A stretch of DNA of 51,343 bases from Bacteroidota bacterium (GTDB lineage Bacteria; Bacteroidota; Bacteroidia; 2-12-FULL-35-15): the NCBI GenBank assembly GCA_025363555.1, contig JANYDQ010000151.1:1-51343 (forward strand), written 5' to 3'. This document shows, piece after piece, positions 20,830 to 29,248 of this stretch. The position numbers were made by a program, and so were the translations under genes. Positions within the stretch are counted from its first letter, which is position 1; the number at the start of each line of letters is the position of its first letter. The notes under the pieces are model-generated. The model was given only the letters and a program-made list of their open reading frames with translations. It was not told the origin of the DNA and made no database searches.

Positions 20830-21319
20830 TCATGTTTTCAATTTTTTTAAGGTGAATTCTCCGTTTTCTAATTTGCAATTGTATTCTTGTCTACTGTTAA
20901 TTGTTCTCCAACTCGTTAATGTTTTAGTTTTTGCAGGTTTCCAATTCGGCATTTTGCTAAAAGTTTCCATTACTGCTTTTACGAAGTCAAGTTCATTTGA
21001 TTGAAGATAATCCTTAGGTCTAACTATTGCAAATATCACCATAAACAGTTAATTTCTATTTTAAAATTCATTAGAGAAACTTTGTTGCTTTTGGTATTCT
21101 TTGAATACAAAATTATTTGCAAAGTAAACAATAAGTGCTGAGTCTGATTCTCCAAATTTTGCGTCTTCCGAAGGATTCAATGTCGCCATTACCACACAAA
21201 TCGGGTAGATTTATATTTTTATAACCAATGCGTTTAAATTCCAATTCCTTATCTGTTAAGGTCATAAATTCATACATAGAACAAAAATCATCTAAATTGG
21301 GCCATTTGGGCATATACAA
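20830..21319 (-). pseudogene. Two short hypothetical ORFs (20830-21042, 21113-21319), possibly remnants
   Basis: Same strand, 70 and 68 aa, no recognisable family, in an accessory patch. Confidence 0.35.
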
Positions 21320-21381
21320 TTTTTCGTTTTTTATTGTCCAACGATAAGATGATTTTTTTAATTGCTATGGGCGTTCGGGAA

Positions 21382-21466
21382 ATGCGTTTGTAACGCATCT
21401 TCATTTACTTTCCCCCGTTGGAGCGTAGCCTCTGGCTACGTTTTATTTAACAAGGCTTCCAGCCTT
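21382..21466. repeat. Three-hairpin palindromic element
   Basis: ATGCGTTTGTAACGCAT (21382-21398), CGTAGCCTCTGGCTACG (21424-21440), AAGGCTTCCAGCCTT (21452-21466). Confidence 0.7.
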
Positions 21467-21618
21467 ACTTACTATTTCTCCCTCTACACGAATTGTCAAC
21501 CGCCAGACAAATATATATTTATTTTCCTTTACTTCCTTTTTTTGTTTGAAAACAACAAGTTTTAGTTTATAAACTTACTTATTTTAAGTTTTTCAAGGTA
21601 ATTTTCCACCGAATTGTG

Positions 21619-21841
21619 AAAGGTTTGGACCGGAAACAGAAAGGGTGGAGCCAAAAACACAAAGGTTTGGACCAAACAGTGATGTTTTCCGCCCGGAAAA
21701 ACAAAGGTTGCAGCCAAAAACAAATAGGTTTGGACCAAACATATATGTTTTCCATCCGAAAACAGAAAGGTTTGGACCAAAAACAGAAAGGTTTAGACCA
21801 AACAGTGATGTTTCCGAACGGAAAAACAGGAAAATTTGAAC
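21619..21841. repeat. 21-bp tandem array A with 63-bp higher-order repeat
   Basis: Unit starts at 21619 + 21n through 21808; class 1 AAAGGTTTGGACCAAAAACAG, class 2 ATGTTTTCCGCCCGGAAAAAC; order 1,(1,1,2)x3. Confidence 0.92.
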
Positions 21842-21907
21842 GGAGCCCACGCATAAAGTTTCCCCGGCTTTGTGTAAAGGATATAAAATAACATTGTGTT
21901 TCTTTTC

Positions 21908-22110
21908 AAGAAACATGTGTTGGAGTAAAAATAAGATATGTTGGAGTAAAACAAACATGTGTGGAAGTAAAACAAACATGTGTGGAAGTAAAACAAACAT
22001 GTGTGGAAGTAAAAGAAACATGTGTGGAAGTAAAAGAAACATGTGTGGAAGTAAAAGAAACATGTGTGGAAGTAAAACAAACATGTGTGGAAGTAAAAGA
22101 AACATGTGTT
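21908..22110. repeat. 21-bp tandem array B
   Basis: About 9.6 units of AA(C/G)AAACATGTGTGGAAGTAA starting at 21908; exact 21-bp register. Confidence 0.95.
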
Positions 22111-22431
22111 TATTTTGAAAAAATAGGTGTTCCATTAAAAATTCGGGTTCCCCGTTTATACCTAAAAAAGGGAGCAAAGAGCAGTATATACAATTGGTTT
22201 TATTGTAAAACTGTTTATTGGCAGGCATTACAAAGGTTTTTGTTCCTTTGTGTTTTTCACGGTTTTTTTATAACCCTTTGCTGGTAAGGTTTTGCAAAGG
22301 GATTTTTGATTTTTAAAGTAAGGTTTTTGTAAGGAAGTGAAATAATTGCCTGTTTTGTTTGCCAACTGGCGCAGCATATATTTTATTTACTTTTCTTTGT
22401 GCCATATAAATCAATTAATCTAAAAAAAACA

Positions 22432-23340
22432 ATGAAAAAAACAAATGCAAAATCCGAACTGCTTCCTGAAACAGGCAGCACAAACGGTAAGTGGTACTCG
22501 CGTATTGCTTCAAATGAAAACGGTTTGACAGAAGCTGTTAAAAAACAACTGTTGTCTTTCTTTATCGGCAACCTGATTCTCTTTTCGATGTTAAAGGGAG
22601 AGAATGAAAAGCCGAAAAAGGAGGTGGTGAAAGTAAAAAAACTGACAAAGCAGCAGCAGGCTGCTATTAAGTCGGAAACAAAGACAGGGCTAAGGGAAAT
22701 GTTAACCTTGCCTCTTCCTCCCTTTACTAACATTATATTAGCAGCAGGGCTTATTAAACTAAACCCTGCCGCTTTGTGCAATTATGTATCCGACAGGCTG
22801 GTTCGTATTGCCGCCATCCCTGCGTTTGCTTCCTGCAGCCCTACTGTACTATTTTTGCAAGGCATCCTGGATGAGCTGACCCCGCTTGCCAATATGGGCA
22901 GAAACATACCGCATACCGACAGGGTTACCCTGGAAACGCTTACCAAACAGTTGAGAGAAAATTTTACTACCTGCCTGCTTAGCTGCGTTGTACTGGCTAA
23001 CGGAAACCTGCGGCTGTTTTCGTTGCTGAATGTAAAAACAAAAGCGAAGGGTACGCGAAACAACAGGAGGCTGGCTGCACCTGTAATGAAACTGAACACC
23101 AAGAAGGGAGAAAACACTGTAGGGGTCAGCTGCAAACCCGTTAGGTATGCTACTTCGTACTCTATCGCATATGGAGTTGGGGAGGATGTAACCAAGTACC
23201 AGCTAAAAACGGGCTCATCGAACCAACTGGTAACCGACCTGGTGGGCGGGGAACTGGTCAATTTTATAATGTGGGCAAATACGGGCAAGCAGGCGGGCTT
23301 TCCGTGCGCTGCCCAGCCCATACGAGTTCCGTTTAACTAA
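22432..23340 (+). CDS. Hypothetical protein with helical N-terminal part and FN3-like C-terminus
   Basis: ATG at 22432 (ORF opens at 22399); C-term VSCKPVRYATSYSIAYGVGEDVTKYQLKTGSSNQLVTDLVGGELVNFIMWANTGKQAGFPCAAQPIRV resembles an FN3 fold. Confidence 0.7.
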   Translation: MKKTNAKSELLPETGSTNGKWYSRIASNENGLTEAVKKQLLSFFIGNLILFSMLKGENEKPKKEVVKVKKLTKQQQAAIKSETKTGLREMLTLPLPPFTNIILAAGLIKLNPAALCNYVSDRLVRIAAIPAFASCSPTVLFLQGILDELTPLANMGRNIPHTDRVTLETLTKQLRENFTTCLLSCVVLANGNLRLFSLLNVKTKAKGTRNNRRLAAPVMKLNTKKGENTVGVSCKPVRYATSYSIAYGVGEDVTKYQLKTGSSNQLVTDLVGGELVNFIMWANTGKQAGFPCAAQPIRVPFN

Positions 23341-23348
23341 GGCATACC

Positions 23349-23385
23349 AATCAGCTAATCACAAAAAGATTAGCTGATTTTTTTC
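23349..23385 (+). terminator. Rho-independent terminator
   Basis: AATCAGCTAATC-acaaaaa-GATTAGCTGATT, 12-bp perfect stem, T-run. Confidence 0.85.
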
Positions 23386-23402
23386 TGCTTTCTCTCCGCT
23401 TC

Positions 23403-23804
23403 ATGCTTAGCATAAACGTTTCCAACAAATACCGCCAGGTTCCGATCCTGTGCAGCGATATTAAGCTGTTAAAAGGATTGGGTAAGCATCAGCTTTTATT
23501 TATTGATAAAAATAATTTCGAATATACCTGTACCGGCTCTGTAAACAAGTTTCTGCAAACAAAGTATGGCAAAAACCTTGCTTGGGTAAACAAAGGTGTG
23601 GCTATCAATCCCTCTTACCTTGACACCAGCCAGCCTTTTGATGAGTTTTATATTTGCCTTCATGAATATGAAAAAATAAGAGTGGCTGAAAAGCTGGCAC
23701 GGGAAATAAAAAAGATTGCCAAAAAAAAGAAAAACCTTACCTGGAGACAATTGTTTTTTAGGAAAGGGAGAATGGTTAGTGAATTAGGGATTGGGGATTA
23801 CTAA
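23403..23804 (+). CDS. Stand-alone LytTR-like DNA-binding protein (divergent)
   Basis: 133 aa; VPILCSDIKLLKGLGKHQLLFIDKNNFEYTCTGSVNKFLQTKYGKNLAWVNKGVAINPSYLD follows the LytTR strand pattern; no REC domain. Confidence 0.55.
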   Translation: MLSINVSNKYRQVPILCSDIKLLKGLGKHQLLFIDKNNFEYTCTGSVNKFLQTKYGKNLAWVNKGVAINPSYLDTSQPFDEFYICLHEYEKIRVAEKLAREIKKIAKKKKNLTWRQLFFRKGRMVSELGIGDY

Positions 23805-23960
23805 TTTCAGATTTCAGATTAGGGATTGGGGATTACTAATTACGAATGAATACGAATTTACAAATTGGGGTACGAAACACAAAGGGGAATTAGGGATTAG
23901 GAATTAAGAATTAGGAATTGGTCCTTCGACAAGCTCAGGATGACGATTTGGAATTTATAA
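23783..23960. repeat. Simple-sequence filler with 24-bp direct repeat and a dispersed 'ccttcgacaagctcaggatgac' sequence
   Basis: attagggattggggattactaatt at 23783-23806 and 23818-23841; cctt..gatgac at 23923. Confidence 0.75.
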
Positions 23961-23967
23961 TTTGAAA

Positions 23968-24186
23968 TTATTTTTTCTTTAACGGTGTAAGCAGGTACTC
24001 CAACCCATTCAGCTTTATTTCATACATCGTTTGCAACAGCATTCCTAATTTACCTTCTGGAAAACCCTTTCGGTTAAACCATTCCAGGTAAGAAACAGGC
24101 AAGTCGCACAGCAGTCGCCCTTTGTATTTCCCAAAAGGCATTTGCATTTCTACCAATTGCAACAATAGGTTGGAGTCGGGCAGCAT
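23968..24186 (-). CDS. DUF3820-like protein
   Basis: MPFGKYKGRLLCDLPVSYLEWFNRKGFPEGKLGMLLQTMYEIKLNGLEYLL. Confidence 0.8.
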   Translation of the reverse strand: MLPDSNLLLQLVEMQMPFGKYKGRLLCDLPVSYLEWFNRKGFPEGKLGMLLQTMYEIKLNGLEYLLTPLKKK

Positions 24187-24202
24187 TTGTTTTTTGTGGT
24201 GT

Positions 24203-24610
24203 TTATTTTGCTCTCATTTTATTTCCTTTTGCATCGTGGGTTACTTCTGCCAGTCCCAGAGCTTCCATTAAGGGCGGAACATACATTCCGAACCTGCCGC
24301 GAAGTCCTTTTTTTAAGCCATACCAGCCACCCACCGGATTTTTCTCCGAACGCCCCCATGCTTCCACAGTACCTTCTTTTGCAGGTTTCTGTTCGTCTGC
24401 ACTTCCCAGTTCCATCCAGTCTCCATGCTTTTTCAGCATGGCATGCAGGTCGGCAAGGCATCGGTAGTCGTAATGCAAAACTGTTTTACCTACTGTACAC
24501 ACCAAAATTTCTTTACCCTCTTTTTCATCCATGTGCATTGTAAATTCTGACGACAAGGGAGGTGTTTTTAAAACCAACGGTTTTTCTTTTGTTCCTATTT
24601 TGTTTTTCAT
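24203..24610 (-). CDS. Conserved hypothetical protein
   Basis: 135 aa ORF with protein-like composition, 16 bp upstream of the DUF3820 gene on the same strand. Confidence 0.6.
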   Translation of the reverse strand: MKNKIGTKEKPLVLKTPPLSSEFTMHMDEKEGKEILVCTVGKTVLHYDYRCLADLHAMLKKHGDWMELGSADEQKPAKEGTVEAWGRSEKNPVGGWYGLKKGLRGRFGMYVPPLMEALGLAEVTHDAKGNKMRAK

Positions 24611-24781
24611 TTTATTTGTTTTAAAATCTGTTTAAATTTTATTCGGATTATTTAATTACATATTTCTTTCTGTGGTTTTGAGATTCTTAGCGAGAAGAAT
24701 ATGTTATTGTTATGTTGGTTAATACCATTTTATTTCATTTCGATAAATTAAACAGTCTCTCTTTGTATTCGAAACTATAAA

Positions 24782-26677
24782 CTATGTATTTACAAAATAC
24801 ATATCCACTTCTCCCTTGTTTTTCGCTTGTATTTTACCCCTGTACAAACACTTAAAATCATTTTTAATCAATTCGTAAGTGCTGCCTGAAATATTTATTT
24901 TTCCGTTCTCGCTGTTTTGTTCCATCCGAGCCGCAGTGTTCACGGTATCTCCCCATATATCGTAGGCAAACTTTTTGACCCCAACAATGCCCGCTACTAC
25001 AGGACCAGAATTAATCCCGATTCGCATTTTAAAATGTCCTCCTTCTATTTCGCGTTTACTGATAAAGCTGATTATTTCAATGGCTGCTTCAATCGTTTTC
25101 TGTGCGTGGCGTTCTTCTTCCATAGGCATACCGCACACGGCAAGGTATGCATCGCCAATGGTCTTTATTTTTTCCAAACCATGGCGTTCTATTATTTCAT
25201 CAAAAGCAGTAAAACAATGATGAATTTCGGCAACCAGCTCTTCGGGTGTAAGTTTTTCGCTGATACGAGTAAAACCTACAAAATCGGTAAATAACACCGT
25301 AACGTGGTTATAGAGTTTTGCCTTGCTTTCCCCGGTTTCTTTTAATTCATCTGCTACCTCCTGCGGAAGAATGTTGAGCAGCAGCAATTCTGATTTTTGT
25401 TTTTCGGAAGTAATCTCTATGTTCGATTTTTTTTGATTGGACAAATTTTTCAAAATAAAAAACACAAGCAATAAAAGCATTGCCAAACCAAGTAACAAAC
25501 TATTGCGGTATATTTTCTGGTGCTTCAGTTCGGCTTCTTTATTTTGTAATTCAGCTACATGTTTTTCCATGTCAATTTTATGATGCACTCCCGAAAGAAA
25601 CACTAAATTCTTTTCTTTATCCACAATCTCTTTTGCATCCACTGCCGAATCTAAATAAGCATACGCAAGTGTCCAATTTCCATTTGCTGCATACGCTGCT
25701 GCCACATTTGGATATACTCTTGATATAACTGCATAATTTCGATACATGTTTTTCATTTTAACTATCTCCAATACTTCCAATTGCAGTTCCATATCCTTTT
25801 TTAATTCATGTTGTAAAAGTAATACGGCACCGTATTCGCTTAGCGAAAACACAAGATCATCCATTGCGTTATGTTTCCTGCTAAGTTCTATGTTTTTTTT
25901 CAGAAGCGGAACTGCTTTATCCAGTTTGTTTTGTTTTATGTAAATATTGCCCAGGTTGCCGCTGATGATGCCTACCCATAACTCGTTATGGTTTTTAAGT
26001 GCGCATTCTTCTGCTTTATGAAAATAAAAAGTAGCCGAATCGTATTCTTCCTGGTTGCCATAACACAGGGCAAGGGTATTTAATTTTGAAATATTATTAT
26101 TTAACATTTCTTCAGGTATGTTTTGGCATGCTTCCAGGAAATATTTTTTTGCGGTCTTAAAGTCTCTGAAATAAAAATACTTTCCTCCCAGCTGACATAA
26201 AAATTCGGCTTTGTGAGGAAATTCTTTTAACGAAAGCCCGGAGTAATATTCATAGGCATTTATATAATGTTCTAAGGCAGCAGCAAAGTTTTTTTGCTTC
26301 CAGTAATATTCGGCTAACAATTCCACCCCTTCTGTTTTCAGGTACTTAAATTGTTTTTCGTCCACCTCTTTTACAAACTCCTGTATGTTTTTTTCAAGAG
26401 CGGTATCGGCTTCCCTGTGTGTTAATGTATAGATGTATTGATATAATTTGAATCCGTATTTCAACTGTATATCTCCTTTGCTGTCGGCAATGTTTTCCAG
26501 TTCAGCAAACCTGGAAACTGCCGAAGGATAATCGCCCGGAAGTGTATTGATGATGGAATCTAATGCAAGACATTGCACATTGAATTTTTTAAATAAAATG
26601 GAGGATGGAAAGTTAGCCGACATAAGACTATTACTTATGACCATCAGTAAAAAAATAAGAATGTTTTTAAACTTCAT
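24782..26677 (-). CDS. Adenylate/guanylate cyclase with periplasmic TPR region
   Basis: TPR-like repeats, one TM, then VTVLFTDFVGFTRISEKLTPEELVAEIHHCFTAFDEI...KTIGDAYLAVCGMP...GPVVAGIVG...DIWGDTVNTAARME. Confidence 0.95.
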   Translation of the reverse strand: MKFKNILIFLLMVISNSLMSANFPSSILFKKFNVQCLALDSIINTLPGDYPSAVSRFAELENIADSKGDIQLKYGFKLYQYIYTLTHREADTALEKNIQEFVKEVDEKQFKYLKTEGVELLAEYYWKQKNFAAALEHYINAYEYYSGLSLKEFPHKAEFLCQLGGKYFYFRDFKTAKKYFLEACQNIPEEMLNNNISKLNTLALCYGNQEEYDSATFYFHKAEECALKNHNELWVGIISGNLGNIYIKQNKLDKAVPLLKKNIELSRKHNAMDDLVFSLSEYGAVLLLQHELKKDMELQLEVLEIVKMKNMYRNYAVISRVYPNVAAAYAANGNWTLAYAYLDSAVDAKEIVDKEKNLVFLSGVHHKIDMEKHVAELQNKEAELKHQKIYRNSLLLGLAMLLLLVFFILKNLSNQKKSNIEITSEKQKSELLLLNILPQEVADELKETGESKAKLYNHVTVLFTDFVGFTRISEKLTPEELVAEIHHCFTAFDEIIERHGLEKIKTIGDAYLAVCGMPMEEERHAQKTIEAAIEIISFISKREIEGGHFKMRIGINSGPVVAGIVGVKKFAYDIWGDTVNTAARMEQNSENGKINISGSTYELIKNDFKCLYRGKIQAKNKGEVDMYFVNT

Positions 26678-26816
26678 CGTTTTGCAGTTGCCCTTATGAT
26701 GCTATTTTCAAAAGCAATAATAAGCAAAAAAAATTTAATGGTATTTAATTTTGAATAAAAAAGAAACCCCATTCAAATAAAATCCCCCAATGCAATTATA
26801 AAACAGGGGCGTTTTT

Positions 26817-28973
26817 TTATAAAGTAATTTTAAGGCATAAATTAATGACTCTGCCGTCTAAAGAACTCCAAACGGGTTTAAAAACCGGGTTTTGTTTTGT
26901 ACCGTCCACCAGTGTTTCGTATTTCGACTGTCGCTGGTCCAATATGTTTTTGAAGTTTAAAACAATACTTCCGTAATTAAATTTTTTTTCCACCATTGCG
27001 CCCACCATCCAAAAATCATTCACCAAATTATTATTATAAGTGTATTGATTTGCCGTAAACGAGGTCTCCACAGCAAACTTCCACTCGTTTTCAATAGTGT
27101 AACTTAATCGTGATACAAATTTATCCTTAGGATTGAATGGAGTATTTACAGTCATGGTATCATACCGGAGCACAGATTCGGAATGGTTGTATGCCAGCAT
27201 AAGTTCCACATCATGCAATTTAAGCCGGATACTGGTGTTGGTTCCGTAACTGTTAGTTATATAATTTCCGTTTGCTGCATAGCTGTTTTTAGTTGAATCT
27301 GTTGTTAAGATAACGGGATTAGTGATGCTGACATAAAATAGCGATTGCTCCAACTGAACATTGAGGTCGTGAAACAACATAGTATGGTAGTTAATATCTG
27401 CATTGGCACCGTTCGCATTTTCAGGTTTTAGGTCAGCAATAATAGGATGGATATAGGGCGAAGGTTCTGTTAGGTCAAACATATCAGGAGTTTTGTATCC
27501 GCTTCCTCCCGCCAGGCGAATCAAAATTTTTGTTTTTGGTTTATACAAAACAGATAAGCGGGGTAAAATAAACGAGTGGAAAGTAAAATTATAATTGTAT
27601 CGAATACCTGCTTCAATGGAAAATTTTTTATTGATGTACCAGTCGTCCTGCATAAATAGTCCTGCTGTATAATCGTCCCGGTTACCAAAATATTTTGCAT
27701 CATTTTGAAATAGCTTTAAGTTGGCAGAAACAAAATTAACCCCTGCAACCAAAGTGTTTTTCTTCCATTTCATTACATCATTCAATTCGGAATAGGTGGC
27801 ATATTGGGTTCCGTTGAAAACAAATCCTGAATAGTTAACATCCCGTTCAAAAGCGCTTCCGGTGGACTTTAGGGTAAACGTATGCTTTTGCGAATGTTTA
27901 TTTATCATCGAAACATCGAGGGTATTTCTGTATGTGTTTTCTTCTTGTACAAAAGGGTGAGGAACTGTAGTACCAAAATCTATTGCCTGGATGTCTCCGC
28001 CCACCCTGTTATCGAAAGTAGTGGAAAAACCAAGTATAATTTTTGTTTTAGGATTTGCATCATAGAACAAAGTGGGATGAATAATAAAACTCCTGCATTT
28101 GGGCACTTCTGCAAATCCGTCTCCGTTTATATCTACCGCCTGTTTTGAATTAAAACTTCCAAATAAAGTATATCCCGTTTTGTTATTTTTGCCGGAAGTA
28201 AAAGCATTCACATTTCCTTCTCCACGACTCGTAACGTTTGCAGTAAGGGTGGCTTCGGGAATGGTGGTTGGCGTTTTTGAAATAAAATTAATGACCCCGC
28301 CAATTGCCCCGTTGCCATATAAAGCCGAAACTGGTCCGTTTATTATTTCAACCTGTTTTACATCCAGGGGAGGAACGGACAGTAGTCCCAAACTTCCCGA
28401 ATAGCCATCATATACGGGCATCCCGTCCCGCATGATGCTTGTGTATCTCGAATCCAATCCCTGCATCCGGACAACCTCATTTCCGTTAAGTTGATTGGTG
28501 CGCTGAACCCTGATAGCAGATAAATTGGCAAGAATATCCGAAACAGTGGCAGGAGACAAAGTGGTTGCTTCGTCCATTTTTTCTCCGCTTATTACTTTTA
28601 TCCTCGTTGGCGAATCTTCAATTGGCGAATTAATACGGGTAGTATTTACAACGATTACATCCAGGTCGGTTTCTGATACTGCAAGTAAAATGGTAATTGT
28701 TTTTTTTGAACTTAATGGAAAGTCATACGTTAAAGTCGTTTTTCTATTTCGGGACGAGGAAAAAACAATCTCCTGCCTTCCGTCAGGAATTTTATGGATT
28801 ATAACCATTCCTTTTTCGTTGGTCGTTCCTTTAAGTGCAGTATTGGAAACTGAAACCATCACACCCGATAAGGGTTCTTTTGTAGCGCTGTCTTTCACCA
28901 CAGCCCTGAAATTGTTTTGTGCGCCTGCATTGATAAAAAGGAAGAAGCAAATGCAAAGAAATTGTATTTTCAT
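26817..28973 (-). CDS. TonB-dependent receptor
   Basis: CarboxypepD_reg-like N-term, plug (ISGEKMDEATTLSPATVSDILANLSAIRVQRT...MRDGMPVYDGYSGSLGLLSVPPLDVKQVEIINGPVSALYGNGAIGGVINFISK), beta-barrel. Confidence 0.93.
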   Translation of the reverse strand: MKIQFLCICFFLFINAGAQNNFRAVVKDSATKEPLSGVMVSVSNTALKGTTNEKGMVIIHKIPDGRQEIVFSSSRNRKTTLTYDFPLSSKKTITILLAVSETDLDVIVVNTTRINSPIEDSPTRIKVISGEKMDEATTLSPATVSDILANLSAIRVQRTNQLNGNEVVRMQGLDSRYTSIMRDGMPVYDGYSGSLGLLSVPPLDVKQVEIINGPVSALYGNGAIGGVINFISKTPTTIPEATLTANVTSRGEGNVNAFTSGKNNKTGYTLFGSFNSKQAVDINGDGFAEVPKCRSFIIHPTLFYDANPKTKIILGFSTTFDNRVGGDIQAIDFGTTVPHPFVQEENTYRNTLDVSMINKHSQKHTFTLKSTGSAFERDVNYSGFVFNGTQYATYSELNDVMKWKKNTLVAGVNFVSANLKLFQNDAKYFGNRDDYTAGLFMQDDWYINKKFSIEAGIRYNYNFTFHSFILPRLSVLYKPKTKILIRLAGGSGYKTPDMFDLTEPSPYIHPIIADLKPENANGANADINYHTMLFHDLNVQLEQSLFYVSITNPVILTTDSTKNSYAANGNYITNSYGTNTSIRLKLHDVELMLAYNHSESVLRYDTMTVNTPFNPKDKFVSRLSYTIENEWKFAVETSFTANQYTYNNNLVNDFWMVGAMVEKKFNYGSIVLNFKNILDQRQSKYETLVDGTKQNPVFKPVWSSLDGRVINLCLKITL

Positions 28974-29248
28974 AGATTCAGCAAATGTAATATTATTATT
29001 TAGAGCTGTTCTGAAAATTAGCGTTTCGTCAGCAAGATGAGTTATATATATAAATGAGAAGGATAAATTGATAATTAAAAAATAATCAGCACTTTTGTTC
29101 TGTTATTTAGGTCCATGTTAATTTACAGAATAGTAGTATACATCGTTGACGTAAAGTGAAATCTACAGAAAGCTTAATTTCGTAAATTTATAAGGAGGAT
29201 TTGCATACATAAAAACAATCGTTTTAATTAATTTATTCAATAAAAAGA

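Noticed and set aside
20590-21320. Classical integron
   Set aside because: No integrase and no clear RYYYAAC/GTTRRRY core sites; kept only as a cassette-like junction hypothesis.
21619-22110. CRISPR array
   Set aside because: Contiguous 21-bp units with no unique spacers and no cas genes; array C is the same.
21593-22228. 211-aa minus-strand ORF with HMFLLLPHMFVLLPHMF repeats, and plus-strand ORFs 21616-21891, 21645-21839, 21870-22118, 21961-22287
   Set aside because: A 21-bp unit (7 codons) without stops keeps several frames open on both strands. Overlapping ORFs in multiple frames are a by-product of the array; no plausible RBS or signal peptide context.
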